Assembly: GCF_037975245.1 (NCBI RefSeq)
Contig: NC_092561.1
Location: forward strand, 3,517,001-3,581,000
DNA: 64,000 bases
Reading direction: 5' to 3'
From: Apostichopus japonicus
Lineage: Eukaryota; Echinodermata; Holothuroidea; Aspidochirotida; Stichopodidae
Shown here: positions 47,430 to 54,494 of the stretch, piece by piece
Numbering within the stretch: position 1 is the stretch's first letter
Layout of the letters: each line of letters starts with the position of its first letter
Translations under genes and position numbers: made by a program
Notes under the pieces: model-generated
What the model was told of the DNA's origin: nothing
Databases searched by the model: none
Seen by the model: the letters and a program-made list of their open reading frames with translations, nothing else

Positions 47430-50120
47430 GACTTTAAGGTAAACTGTCATGCCAAGTTTCACGTTTAAGATTGTGATTACAATTTAAAATTCATTCATAT
47501 TTGGGTAAAAGAAATAAAGATTCTCAAGATTGTGTAAAGTTGTAAATATGCTTGCTACCATATACCAATGTCGGCATTAGGTAGGTAAATTCAAGAGAAC
47601 CAGGAACGTATTTAATTGAAGTAAAAATTCTTTTCTCTGATTTTAAAATAATAATAGATTTAGTCGGAATTACATAGCTTATCAAGCTGCAGCTTCTTTT
47701 TTTTTTTTTTTGGACCATTCGATGATTTTAATGATTATTATGATTTGAAAATCACATCTGAGGAGAGCATAATTGCAGCTTTCAAGTTTCACTCTATTTT
47801 TACCTCCAACGTTTTTCCTTTTAGACTGATTCGAGCCACTGAGAAAACGGGGAATTTTAAAGAGGTACTGGGATCATTATTTCCACCTAATTGGAAAAAA
47901 TATTTAAATCCAACTGATAATGGAGAGGCTATAACCTGTCAGTTTTAACTAATTAGAAAATAGTCACGTTGTTACTAAATGTGTCTTATGTTATGAAAGT
48001 TACTGCACATAAAAGCTATGATGCAATGAAATGGCATTTTTCTGTCGGATGTGTCCTTAAAATTATTTCTTTCTGTCGGATATGTCCTGAAATTAATCCT
48101 CACTTTGTTAAAAAGGTGTGTAGTGCTTAACCTAATGAATATTGATGTTTTCTCTTCATATGAATATTCATATAAATTAGTCGCTAACAGCTGTGTTAAT
48201 TGAGACAATTGTAGTGTAGTGCTTACAGCTAATGAGTATTGATGTATTCTCTTGACATGAATATTCATATAAATGACAGTTGCTAACAGCTGTTTTAATT
48301 GAGACAATTGTCTTGTGCTATAGTTCCACTCTGTATTGTACTTTTATGTCACATTGTGTTCTAGTCTGCAATATATGGAGATATTTTGTTGTCCATATCA
48401 ATATTCATGCAACATCTATTTGGTACTAATGATGGATGACTGTTTTTTTTGTTTTTTTCCCTTTCCATATTTCGTTCTGCCCACACCACCATTTTGTAGG
48501 TATCGTCCCTATGTTCTGAGGCTGCGAGAGCCCTGCCATTGGTAGCACTTCTCTCCAGACACGTAATACCTTCTTCTTTCTGTAACCAGTATTAAGTAAA
48601 ACAACCCAGCTTCTGTGATGTTGGCCAATCTCCTGAAATGTTTCTTTTTTGGGGGGGCCATTTTTTGCCTATTCTAGATGTTTTCTTATCTCGCATTTCA
48701 TCTTAGTTTTGTAGGTTTATCATATCTAGGACCAATCTTTATGCCAATCTCTCTCATATTTAAGTTCACCATGACAACTGACAGACACATTCTTCAGTTG
48801 GCATTTAGCCCGGTGACTAAGTTGTGTAGTTTTTGGCGACACATTTGTTTTGGACTATGTCTAAATCTCTATTATCTATATTTTACCTTGTAGTTTACCA
48901 GTATTGATCAGTTATCTCCACTTTCAACTCTTGTAAATTAATATTTATTCAGATTTCCAAATTCCTTCATTGTTTTTCATATGGAAACCTGTTCTATTCC
49001 AAAACCAAAATCAATTACCCAAGGAACTTTGTAATAACGGATAAATCACATACGAAAGGGCATGCAATTGGAAACTTTAAAAATGTGTTTCTCTTCTGTT
49101 GTCTTACTTTAATGTTGTTAATAAACTTCATTGTTTTGCAAATTTGGAAGGATTTGAGGGATTTGAAAGTTTGCGCAATTTCTTTTGCTATTTGCAGGAA
49201 GGTGCTTTAAGTTTGTTTTGCTACATTTGTAAGCATTCCTGATCCACCTCTCCTCACAACGTTTTATCTATTTCTTCATATGTTCCTCCCTATTGGTACA
49301 TTTAGCATAGTCAGGCAGTGGAACAGTCTGGGATATTGGAGAACGTTGTGGCAGCTAAACCAGAGGCAGCTCGTTAAGGCTCAGAGGTAAACTGTAAAAA
49401 TACACAAGCTTTGTTACACTGTGTAGTCATGTCTGTCATAGTTAGAGACAATGTAATCTTCTTGGCATGAAGACTCCAAAATTAATCCTCACAAAGGGAT
49501 TCTCTAAAGTGAAGGGAAAAGAAGCGTTCCTTGATGCTATTAACATTCATTGCAAGGCGGTCTTGCCTTTAACCTTTGTGTTGCTATAGCAACAAAGGTT
49601 AAATATTATTAGTGTCTCTCAATGGTATAAATACCAGGTTAGTAGTTCTTCTAACTCCACCAGGGATGTGCTCAAAGTGTGTAATTTATCAAACATTGTG
49701 GCCATTTTGTGGAGAATCTCTCTAGTTTAGTTCCTTTTGTAAAAGTTCCTTGTTACCATTTGTTTAGGCTGCAGACTATATGTTCTATACAGTGTAGTTT
49801 CTCAACCTTTATGCTATCCTCTGTCCCCCAGAGACGATGGATGAATCCCCAGGGACCTCCAGATACAGGAAGCATTATCAATGACCTCAGCTCCTTGGTG
49901 GTTGAGCTAAGGTCAGCCAAATGATGGTTTTCTTAGCTTGGGATGACTCTTAGACTTGATCAGACTGTCTTGACAGAGTTACATAAGTCATTGTTCCTGA
50001 ACTATGAAACCCTAATTTTTCTGCAGGATCCCCATGGCCGCTACATTCTCACAAACTCCTCGTAGGGTCCACCAGCACCAGGTTGACTCGACGGAGCAAT
50101 TCCAAACCAGAGAGTGGTAG
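25824..50120 (+). CDS. ZFC3H1: ZFC3H1, zinc finger C3H1 domain-containing protein (29-exon model)
   Basis: The product is a large nuclear scaffold. In vertebrates ZFC3H1 bridges the RNA helicase MTR4 and poly(A)-binding protein in the PAXT complex, which passes polyadenylated nuclear RNAs to the exosome. Seen here: an acidic start with EEIEDGEI (compare human ELEDGEI), the block NYEEVAMD in exon 5, TPEAL..EYRRLKEEIARRE in exon 8, a helical middle, the zinc finger split across exons 12 and 13, and HAT/TPR-like repeats from exon 15 on. All 29 exons join in frame at GT/AG borders and give about 1,806 residues, against just under 2,000 in human. Two points are uncertain: the exon 1 donor, and the reading frame of the last three exons. 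Exons are listed separately. Confidence 0.9.
26643..27204. mobile_element. MITE with long terminal inverted repeats in ZFC3H1 intron 1
   Basis: The left end ATAGAATACAGGGCCA is mirrored by TGGCCCTGTATTCTAT at the right end. AATT flanks both sides (26639-26642 and 27205-27208) and is either the target duplication or part of the repeat. The interior holds several copies of ACGCATCCGCGCATCCAC in both orientations. It has no transposase. The superfamily cannot be fixed from these ends. Confidence 0.8.
28042..28345. mobile_element. hAT-like MITE, CAGGGATGTGCTCA termini
   Basis: CAGGGATGTGCTCA at the left is mirrored by TGAGCACATCCCTG at the right (14 of 14). The flanks share only TGAAT, so the duplication is decayed or unusual. 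Interior text such as GTCTAAGGGGTTGGGGTATC resembles the MITE at 3682. A lone copy of the terminus (CAGGGATGTGCTCA) appears near 49663. Confidence 0.75.
28514..28746 (+). CDS. ZFC3H1: ZFC3H1 exon 2
   Basis: Acceptor GTCACAG, donor GTGAGT. The exon opens two bases into a codon and ends on a codon boundary. A basic, serine/arginine-rich segment (LLRDYREVQRAVRAEEARQN) typical of the low-complexity N-terminal half. Confidence 0.8.
29037..29169 (+). CDS. ZFC3H1: ZFC3H1 exon 3
   Basis: Acceptor TTTTTGCAG, donor GTGAGT. The peptide EDEDDDEMTELELRRAALVS matches the conserved human EDEEELSELQLRLLALQS motif in character and order. Confidence 0.88.
29301..29327. repeat. 27-bp near-perfect palindrome in ZFC3H1 intron 3
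   Basis: TTTTAGAGTTTAT and ATAAACTCTAAAA are inverted copies around one base. GGCTGG (29281) and CCAGCC (29331) extend the symmetry outward. Probably a relic of a small inverted-repeat element. Confidence 0.6.
29510..29559 (+). CDS. ZFC3H1: ZFC3H1 exon 4 (50-bp small exon)
   Basis: Acceptor TTCCTTGCAG, donor GTAGGT; it completes the codon split after exon 3 and ends on a codon boundary. Encodes DLNPANIAKEQSGVVDM. Confidence 0.75.
29715..30330. repeat. G-rich minisatellite, about 38-bp unit, ZFC3H1 intron 4
   Basis: Repeats of GGGGTGACTCCAGTGAGG followed by GTGTGGGGATGGGA. A higher-order block of about 218 bases occurs at least twice (GTGACTCGAGGGAGGATG near 29901 and 30119). It is open on both strands by chance of its period and is not a gene. 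Confidence 0.92.
31164..31433 (+). CDS. ZFC3H1: ZFC3H1 exon 5
   Basis: Ninety codons in frame 0, with acceptor TTAATCTCAG and donor GTAATG. NYEEVAMDVEDD matches human NYEEVAMDTDSE almost letter for letter. DEEDEDEMEELALRASLLKT corresponds to the human EEEEEEMLLREELLKSL block. The last 61 bases and the donor are copied downstream as a tandem array. Confidence 0.93.
31372..31985 (+). repeat. 91-bp tandem array copying the exon 5 end and its donor
   Basis: The unit runs from CCCTGAGAGCTTCATTATTG through CAGGTAATG to TATATCTGTGTTTA. It starts inside exon 5 (31372) and recurs at about 31463, 31554, 31644, 31736 and 31826, with a worn seventh copy near 31945. Every unit carries the exon end and the splice donor. 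Confidence 0.93.
32453..32611 (+). CDS. ZFC3H1: ZFC3H1 exon 6
   Basis: Fifty-three codons, frame 0 both ends, acceptor TATCCTTTCAG, donor GTAAGC. Proline-rich (VMPQEVPELPIGGSSPYPEK), comparable in place to the proline-rich stretch of the human protein. Its donor heads the next minisatellite. Confidence 0.8.
32604..33105 (+). repeat. 30-bp minisatellite copying the exon 6 donor
   Basis: The first unit spans the exon 6/intron border (AACCAGTG, then GTAAGCACATTAAG). About 15 further units of CCATTGGTAAGCACACTAAG plus CCTGTTTACA follow without a gap, so most copies keep a GTAAGC-type donor. Frames on both strands here are artefacts of the 30-bp period. Confidence 0.92.
33514..33639 (+). CDS. ZFC3H1: ZFC3H1 exon 7
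   Basis: Forty-two codons, frame 0. LVITVNGDSDSSDEEPDADP followed by FFEMKQYIKQAR parallels human VVVTLNDSDDSESD followed by LESMIKEAR, a conserved acidic/phospho-type segment. Confidence 0.9.
34187..34428 (+). CDS. ZFC3H1: ZFC3H1 exon 8
   Basis: Acceptor TTCACCTCAG, donor GTAAGG; ends after two bases of a codon. TPEALNKLPETHLAEYRRLK and EEIARREQKK match human TPEALPEEKKIEYRLLKEEI and NREKQR. Start of the coiled-coil region. Confidence 0.93.
34850..35024 (+). CDS. ZFC3H1: ZFC3H1 exon 9
   Basis: The acceptor AAAACAAG follows a long A run and lacks a near pyrimidine tract, but the frame joins exactly. Charged helical sequence (KIQKLKEQIAVMEKVASLNK) fits the long coiled coil of the family. Donor GTGAGA. 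Confidence 0.82.
35065..35420 (-). mobile_element. tRNA-derived SINE in ZFC3H1 intron 9 (antisense)
   Basis: On the minus strand a tRNA-like head (GTGGTCAAGTAGTTTAGG, then GGTTCGAGCCC as B box) leads into GTCCTTGGACAAGGCGCTTT and CCAGGTGTATAAATGGG, motifs of tRNA-derived SINEs in marine invertebrates. The body continues to about 35065. It lies opposite to the host gene. Confidence 0.8.
35732..35929 (+). CDS. ZFC3H1: ZFC3H1 exon 10
   Basis: Sixty-six codons, frame 0, acceptor ATACACAG, donor GTATGT. Continues the coiled coil (SIEEKLREELSALKVTEVVD). The sequence is less conserved than its neighbours, and an alternative donor (AAG/GTGACT at about 35810) would shorten it in frame. Confidence 0.75.
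36408..37090 (+). CDS. ZFC3H1: ZFC3H1 exon 11 (largest exon)
   Basis: ELHRLKKLEEQYALKIKRYK matches human RRLQKLEYEYALKIQKLKEA. There follow a low-complexity stretch with a basic cluster (GRTKRRRSW) and then TYVSPLLCFRAYR, matching human PYHSPLLVFKSYR just before the zinc finger. Ends after two bases of a codon at GTAAGA. Confidence 0.93.
37303..37434 (+). CDS. ZFC3H1: ZFC3H1 exon 12 (first part of the zinc finger)
   Basis: Acceptor TCTCACCAG, donor GTGAGC. Encodes VLCKFELNGVCNDSSCK, the first three cysteines of the C3H1 finger (C-x7-C-x4-C), matching human CRFDLTGTCNDDDC. The final TG is the first two bases of a codon completed in exon 13. Confidence 0.95.
37968..38200 (+). CDS. ZFC3H1: ZFC3H1 exon 13 (zinc-finger histidine)
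   Basis: Opens with C, completing TGC, then CAA CAT, so the finger ends CKCQH where human has CQWQH; the histidine ligand is kept. ERDYLLSEEAVLTDLLSYAP follows, like human IQDYTLSRKQLFQDILSYN. Ends after one base of a codon at a weaker donor, GTTGGT. Confidence 0.92.
38741..38915 (+). CDS. ZFC3H1: ZFC3H1 exon 14
   Basis: Acceptor CTTTCCCCAG, donor GTAAAC. RQWKPKKEG lines up with human RKWKPKFWR, followed by an acidic linker (REEEEADVF). Confidence 0.88.
39616..39726 (+). CDS. ZFC3H1: ZFC3H1 exon 15 (start of HAT repeats)
   Basis: NIENLESLVLEESHDTELWL then KLVSLIL is the first HAT-like helix pair (human DIANLEASVLENPSHVQLWL). The donor GTAAGT is followed at once by about 60 bases of G-rich sequence able to form a G-quadruplex. 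Confidence 0.92.
40090..40440. mobile_element. Possible degenerate hAT element in ZFC3H1 intron 15
   Basis: CAGGGGTGGGCAACCTTTTT followed by GGGCCA is a classic hAT terminus. The other end is worn or lost (GGGTTGTTGTTCTAG near 40419), and no 8-bp duplication can be shown. Confidence 0.45.
40705..40888 (+). CDS. ZFC3H1: ZFC3H1 exon 16
   Basis: ALNALSRGLEHNPSSPDLWP then VYLSLYSSR equals human ALNVLARALENNKDNPEIWC then HYLRLFSKR. It has clear HAT spacing (W, then Y/L) and ends DYTVYWK at donor GTATAC. Confidence 0.95.
40960..41297 (-). mobile_element. tRNA-derived SINE in ZFC3H1 intron 16 (antisense)
   Basis: Minus-strand head at about 41297-41205: GCTGTGGCCGAGTGGATAAA (A-box region), a long variable arm, then GGTTCCGGGTTCAAAACCCGG (B box). 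This is the layout of a class II (Ser/Leu-type) tRNA. The unrelated body runs to about 40960 (CATTTAAGCATCATACCAAT). Confidence 0.82.
41627..41815 (+). CDS. ZFC3H1: ZFC3H1 exon 17
   Basis: Sixty-three codons, frame 0. TVLYQTQVLFLTGRLEEACQ then FLQ parallels human ALLFRVQLHIFTGRCQSALA then ILQ. Acceptor TTAACCCAG, donor GTAAGC. Confidence 0.94.
41930..42094 (+). CDS. ZFC3H1: ZFC3H1 exon 18
   Basis: Fifty-five codons, frame 0, separated from exon 17 by an intron of only 114 bases. SLLWMAYIHLQSF matches human CLAWLAYIHLIEF. Confidence 0.94.
42646..42803 (+). CDS. ZFC3H1: ZFC3H1 exon 19
   Basis: FICPWHQPFSRSVDDVLTLF matches the human FVMPWQAVQDVKTNPDMLLA block in place. A further helical repeat follows. 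Ends after two bases of a codon at GTAGAC. Confidence 0.9.
43146..43393 (+). repeat. 62-bp tandem repeat copying the exon 20 splice acceptor
   Basis: Four units of AAGTCTATGTATATATATATCTGTATTTTAG, then GAGATGAATCTCTCTAATTG, then TTACAG. Each unit ends in TTGTTACAG (AG near 43205, 43269, 43331, 43393). The last is the acceptor of exon 20; the others are near-identical decoys. Confidence 0.93.
43394..43517 (+). CDS. ZFC3H1: ZFC3H1 exon 20
   Basis: MQEAVDRCRQILEKYPVETS then IWKTLLVLE matches human YEAAMELCKSLLESCPINCQ then LLEALVALY: a HAT repeat. Donor GTAACC, frame 0 at the end. Confidence 0.93.
43660..44065. repeat. Tandem repeat, about 110-bp unit, ZFC3H1 intron 20
   Basis: Four copies share TTTATAATGCATCCCATTGT and TACCTTCCTAACAAGCAAA, spaced roughly 105-112 bases. 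No splice site is included. Confidence 0.88.
44210..44391 (+). CDS. ZFC3H1: ZFC3H1 exon 21
   Basis: IYYEAFIKCPPSPELYYTAA continues the helical repeats (human VWLTAFEKNPQNAEVFYHMC). It ends FNLFR, like human LDLFR, at donor GTGGGT. Confidence 0.93.
44405..45245. repeat. 38-bp minisatellite with DR1-like motifs, ZFC3H1 intron 21
   Basis: About 20 units of GATTAGGGATATGGCAACAA plus TAACCTTTGACCTGACCT, starting within 20 bases of the exon 21 donor. On the minus strand each unit reads AGGTCAAAGGTTA, one base from the direct-repeat-1 nuclear-receptor site AGGTCAAAGGTCA. Binding is inference only. Confidence 0.92.
45320..45577 (+). CDS. ZFC3H1: ZFC3H1 exon 22
   Basis: SQAYIWLCFCFLLTLK matches human QVPYLWLIYCLCHPLQ. 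A glycine/glutamate run (GGGEGGEG) replaces part of the human spacer. Acceptor TTTTCCTAG, donor GTAAGT. Confidence 0.9.
45810..46150. repeat. 85-bp tandem repeat, ZFC3H1 intron 22
   Basis: Four units share CAGTGTTACAACCGTAGTCA and TGGTTAATGC, then a G run of variable length. The array stops about 70 bases before the exon 23 acceptor. Confidence 0.9.
46220..46480 (+). CDS. ZFC3H1: ZFC3H1 exon 23
   Basis: FTYPFDEKHFYIDYSFHNTL matches human YPIPFSSADYWSNYEFHNRV, and DYLSMMPKNLGLLQ matches human RFCSVMPANSGLALRLLQ. Ends after two bases of a codon at GTAAGG. Confidence 0.95.
46560..46690. repeat. Short tandem repeat AGTAGTGCATTGTAGTGCATAGC
   Basis: An irregular array of TAGTGCAT units, about 130 bases, in the intron after exon 23. 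Confidence 0.8.
47153..47254 (+). CDS. ZFC3H1: ZFC3H1 exon 24
   Basis: GYHYIKFLAKSTLATHPKCL then FLWN parallels human NVQILKLQAKMFTYNIPTCL then ATWK. Acceptor ATCTTTCAG, donor GTAAGA. Confidence 0.9.
47285..47420. repeat. TA-rich microsatellite with GGTTAGACC units
   Basis: TATATATGGTTAGACCTA is repeated four times, then a long TA run (about 47381-47420). Confidence 0.9.
47825..47864 (+). CDS. ZFC3H1: ZFC3H1 exon 25 (40-bp small exon)
   Basis: Acceptor TTTTCCTTTTAG, donor GTACTG (weak). Encodes LIRATEKTGNFKE, which corresponds to human AIAAEIVLKGQRE and restores frame 0 for exon 26. Confidence 0.75.
48500..48562 (+). CDS. ZFC3H1: ZFC3H1 exon 26
   Basis: VSSLCSEAARALPL matches human VHRLYQRALQKLPL, a HAT helix near the C-terminus. 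Acceptor TTTTGTAG, donor GTAATA, frame 0. Confidence 0.82.
49319..49386 (+). CDS. ZFC3H1: ZFC3H1 exon 27 (frame uncertain)
   Basis: Three acceptors lie within 8 bases (CATAG at 49310, TCAG at 49314, GCAG at 49318), each giving another frame. The last reads WNSLGYWRTLWQLNQRQLVK, which resembles the human LWKDQLLFE helix and leads on into exons 28-29. The middle one gives AVEQSGILENVVAAKPEAAR and a stop at 49375-49377. Confidence 0.5.
49568..49603. repeat. Imperfect 36-bp palindrome
   Basis: TTTAACCTTTG(TG)TTGC and GCAACAAAGGTTAAA pair around TATA with a two-base bulge. It lies in the ZFC3H1 intron between exons 27 and 28. Confidence 0.6.
49834..49911 (+). CDS. ZFC3H1: ZFC3H1 exon 28 (uncertain)
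   Basis: The acceptor CCCCAG lies at 49831. Only the AG two bases later keeps the exon 27 W-frame open, giving RRWMNPQGPPDTGSIINDLS then SLVVELR. The donor GTCAGC is weak. If exon 27 stops at 49375 this is 3' untranslated. Confidence 0.4.
50027..50120 (+). CDS. ZFC3H1: ZFC3H1 exon 29 with stop codon (uncertain)
   Basis: Good acceptor (TTTTTCTGCAG). Reads IPMAATFSQTPRRVHQHQVD and ends TREW with TAG at 50118-50120. A stop here, in the last exon, avoids a premature-stop arrangement, which is why I favour it over the stop in exon 27. Confidence 0.45.
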
Positions 50121-50911
50121 CCATCCCTGCCTTTCTTTTTTCTGTATTACATCATAGTTAGTAAGCTGTGTAAATTCTATGGCTAATTTGGTAGTATTCT
50201 ATTCTTTGCCCCCTTTTTCTGCCTCTTTTCTCTTTCTCTAGAGGGTGTATCTAGCAGCTGTTGCCATGTGAGATGAACCGTACAACAACGACTTACACTG
50301 GGGGACTCTTTGGAAGCCGTCGGGCTGCAGGAGACTGCAATATTTGGTAATGTACCCTCGGATCTTTGCTGTGAGTATATCAGACGATGTCCTGATCCTT
50401 AAAATAGTCTTGTCAGTTTTGGAAGTGAAATTTGAGATCTGTTACAGCTGGGGCATGGGTGAGGTGGTGGGGAAGATGGGTAAGGGACATCAATTGACCC
50501 ACTGTGGTGGACTTTTGGTTCTAAACTTATGAAGATCATTCCAGCATTTTAAGGTTAATAATACATTTTTAGTAAATATCTTCCTCTGTTGAGTCTGGTC
50601 TTCCAAGGTTTAATAAGTGTTCTTTGTTTCGTATGATTTGGCTTCTCTAGTAACGGCTGACTTACAGACAGTGACAGCGAGCCTGTTTAATATAAGTTGT
50701 AAGAGAAAGTTGGAAATTTTAAAGTTGCATGGCTGAAAGAGATTAAACAGTGATTAATATTATTTAGAAGGAAAGGCTGAAAAGATCAAGTGTTTTATCT
50801 CAATATTGAAACTGGAGAAATTCAGAGTGTGTGATAACAATTTTTTTTTTTTTTAAATAATCCAGTCACTTTGTAACGGCTATTGTATGGGAAGTTTGTG
50901 ATAAAACGAGA

Positions 50912-50917
50912 AATAAA
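50912..50917 (+). promoter_or_regulatory. Poly(A) signal AATAAA, likely for ZFC3H1
   Basis: First clear plus-strand AATAAA after the last ZFC3H1 exon, in an AT-rich stretch about 790 bases past the stop. Confidence 0.55.
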
Positions 50918-53900
50918 GCTGCCCTGATTCCACACACAGTCTTCTACACAAATGAGAGATCCATAAACGTTGTGTTCCATGAAGATTTATGTTTAAACTT
51001 TCTCATTTATGCTTTAATTTTTTTTTTATTTATCGTCTTAATGCTCAAATCCATGTCCCACCAAAAAATGGAGGGTCAACGTGAACTGTATTCAAGAAAA
51101 TGCTGCATTTAAATATTTTAAACTTTTGAGATATCATTTTGTGAGTATTGGACAAGAGATCAAAGTAAACTTTGGATCTTAGCATCAACATTTTGGTCAA
51201 GTTTTAACTCAAGGCATAATGTGATGAAATATTGCTGGAAATGTGGCTGAAGGAAGTTGTTCTAGATGTCTCCATATTTATTAATTATAAATCAATTGAA
51301 GGTTAAATACAAGGGATACATTTCTCTTTCATCAAAATGAAAACTTCAGTTTTAATGACATATTAAATTTTGCTGGAATTGTCTGTCATATAATTTAAAT
51401 TTATATTTGTAATTTGAAAGTACCAGTGTTTTCTCATTGCAAGCATGGTATGGTCTGTATATCCCTATTATGCATGTTAGTTTGTGACTGAGGCATCCTT
51501 CATTATTCAGGATGAGCTTAACTCTTGTTTTCATTTGAGAAATGATCGTAGATGTAAGAAGGAAAGTAGTCTAGTACCTGTTCAGATTAGAGATGGTGTG
51601 CAGTATTGTTATCGGTCGATATTGTGAAAAATCTATGGTTACCATACAACCTCTTTATTTTATTCTACATGAGTTTCTGACTGAAATACAAGATTGTTAG
51701 AAATGTCTGGGTTTTTAGACCTGTAGTTCAGGTTTAAGTTGTAACAAATATCATGGAAAAGTTTTCTCATCAGTGATTTTGACCATCTAACTACTGAAAG
51801 TAGAACACAGAAAGCTCAACTGTGAATAGTAACTTCAAACTTATCTGATAATATTTTCATGTAGGTTACCTCCAAAATGAATATTTTCATCTCAAAGGGG
51901 GAACTTGAACCATTAAATTAGACACCTCCTCAGGTAATAACTACTTGTCATTCACATAAGGTATGGTAACCCTAATCAGAAGACAAACAGTTGCACAAGA
52001 GTATGTCAGTCCCGTGTAACGAACCGGTCACTAGGTGTTCTTCAATTTCATAGTATGACATGTGATACTTTGTATGATCTTATCCTCCAAATCGAAGGGG
52101 AGTTGGGGGGTGGGGAGGGGGGAAGACTAACCCAGGATTTTTGTGATCCTAAAATATTTGTTGTCTTCTGTGAATTCTAATCCTGATATTCTCACACTGG
52201 AATGTGGCCAGCAAGTCTTTATTATATCAAATCAAAATAACTGACTGAATTGATACCATCTGAACAAAGCATAGCAGTTGTATTGAAATATCTGGACAAA
52301 CAGCAGCAGCCAAGAGAAGAGGAGGAGAAATATATACTCGTCTATGATGGATCAATCCTTACCAGAAAGATGTGGATTCGTTTCTCGTATGAATGATGTC
52401 AGCAGAAAGGTGTGGATTGTGAGGAAACGTCAGATACGAACAACAACTTTCTCCCCAAAGTATTGTTCAAGAAGAAGACATCACACAATATTCTATATTT
52501 GTCAAACTTTTGTTGAATTGTTTCTCATAATCTCACATGATAGGGATTATTTTGGTGGGGGGCGAGGGGGGGTCATGATGTTAAATGCGATCAACCGACA
52601 AAACTTTCTTATTCTAGTTATTGACGACTATAACACAACTCTGTTGAACAACTATCAAACATATTTATGCAACATGCATATGCAAAGCGTATATTTAATA
52701 TGCATATTCAACATGCATGGTATTCATTCAGATAGGTATCATAGTCTGCTGTTTGCAGATAAAGACAAAGTAGAATCTCTTGTTTCTTACCTTCTTTCCA
52801 AAAAAAAAAAAGAGAAACACAGAACTTGGCATTTTGCAATGAACTCTTTCTTTGGCCAAGTATTGTATTCCTTTGTATGTTAAACTATTGTAGCCAAGAG
52901 TTAAAATTAAGCAAGACAAGCCCAAAGTGATAACAACTTTTAATGAAATGCCAAAAGTACTTTTCATCTAACCAGTAATTCTGTCATGATTACAGGTTAT
53001 GACTTGGTCATATTACTGACTTATTATTTATCTCTGGTTTTGACATACTCATTGGTTCACTAACAGTTGCCTAGTTAGGACATTTAGCGCTAACAGCTAG
53101 AGGATTTGGCACAGTACCTTATTATTTCTGCTGTTTCTATATTTTTATATGAAATCTTTGAAGAGATGTCTTTTTATACTTTGCTTGTTGAGGGACTTTG
53201 AATGTTGATAGATAGAAACCTGACAACAACCCTGAAAAAGTAATAATTATATTTAGATCTATTTTGGTTTCATTTTAAATTAAACTTTCACAAAAAAGAA
53301 AACAACTTTTTGATTTGTGTAGCATACACAAAAGTACTAAATTGAAAACCTGTTTGCTTGTTTGTTTATTATATTGTTTCTTGTTACATGTTTTGTCAGA
53401 TTTATCAGAAGTAAATATTGCAATAAACAAGTGAAAACTTGAAAAAAATTTGTTTGTGTTGAGGTTTGGTTGTACGGTGTTTATGATGGACTCGGGTTTT
53501 GCTGTTACGATGGTGTACATTTGTTGTGTATTGTTGGACTTCACGAACAGAACACTGACAAATGCTAGAAACTCAAATAATAAGTCCACATGTTTAAACT
53601 TAAGCAACTAATGCCATATGCCCCTTCTCCCCCCCCCCCCCCCCCCTGCCTCTGAGCACCTTGGATTTGGAAGACAATATGGATGGTGTATAGACTCATT
53701 TGATCTAGGTTTGATCAAGATTTTGCAGCACAGCAATGACATAACTAGTCAAGATTTGGTGGGAGATGGGAGGGAGGTTGGTGGGGAGTACTGGTGAACC
53801 AGGAGATGGTATACAGGGTGCCAGATATGTTCCTATTATCCACATTAATGAAAGGACAGTCATTACCAAAGAGGGAAGCTGAGACCTAGCAGTACCGACA

Positions 53901-54408
53901 TACCAACACTTCATTATTCACTATCCTGATACCTGCTGATGATAGAGCCCTTGCATAGAGGGAGCTAAGACCTATTCATTATTCACTATCCTGATAACTG
54001 CTGGCATCAAGACTCATGGTGGAAGTCTGTTGACAAGAAAATCACAATGGCAACCATACAGATCAAAGCTTACTTTCATATCAGTGTGGTAAGGACACCA
54101 GCCTCTCTGAGATGAACATTTCAACAGCATATAACTAACTTGTGTATTATGTAGAAATACACAAAATTCCCCTCCCAAGCCTATGATATTGGGGGCTGAA
54201 AGATATGGAACAAATTTGCCGAACCAGCTACTCGGATATTATTAGACTGCTTTGGCAAAAAAAATCAATCGGATGACATGATTTCAGAAAACACAGCTTA
54301 GTTTATTGGTCAACATTAGATTAAATCTGCACATACAGTTCATGGCAACAAATGATGTAAAAATAAGTATAAAATGGACAGCTGCTTGATAGGGATTTTC
54401 CTTTGGGA
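50918..54408. other. Intergenic spacer between convergent genes
   Basis: About 3.5 kb, AT-rich, with a poly(C) tract near 53630. The longest frame (52344-52883, 179 codons) includes a poly-lysine run from an A tract and matches no family that I know. Confidence 0.55.
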
Positions 54409-54414
54409 TTTATT
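54409..54414 (-). promoter_or_regulatory. Poly(A) signal of the thioester-protein gene
   Basis: AATAAA on the minus strand, 37 bases after the TAG stop at 54453-54451. Confidence 0.75.
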
Positions 54415-54450
54415 CAAAGTTGTGAAGGCAAGATCTTGGATGGACTGGGT

Positions 54451-54494
54451 CTAATCTTGTGAACAAGGGTGGTAGGACTTGTACGTCACAACAC
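54451..54494 (-). CDS. Thioester protein, last exon
   Basis: Acceptor TTTCCACAG. Encodes [13 protein letters not shown] and TAG. Compare the A2M end, AEYNAPCSKD. Confidence 0.88.

Noticed and set aside
52344-52883. 179-codon open frame between the convergent genes
   Set aside because: Contains a poly-lysine run from an A tract and mixed low-complexity sequence. No family resemblance and no supporting signals.
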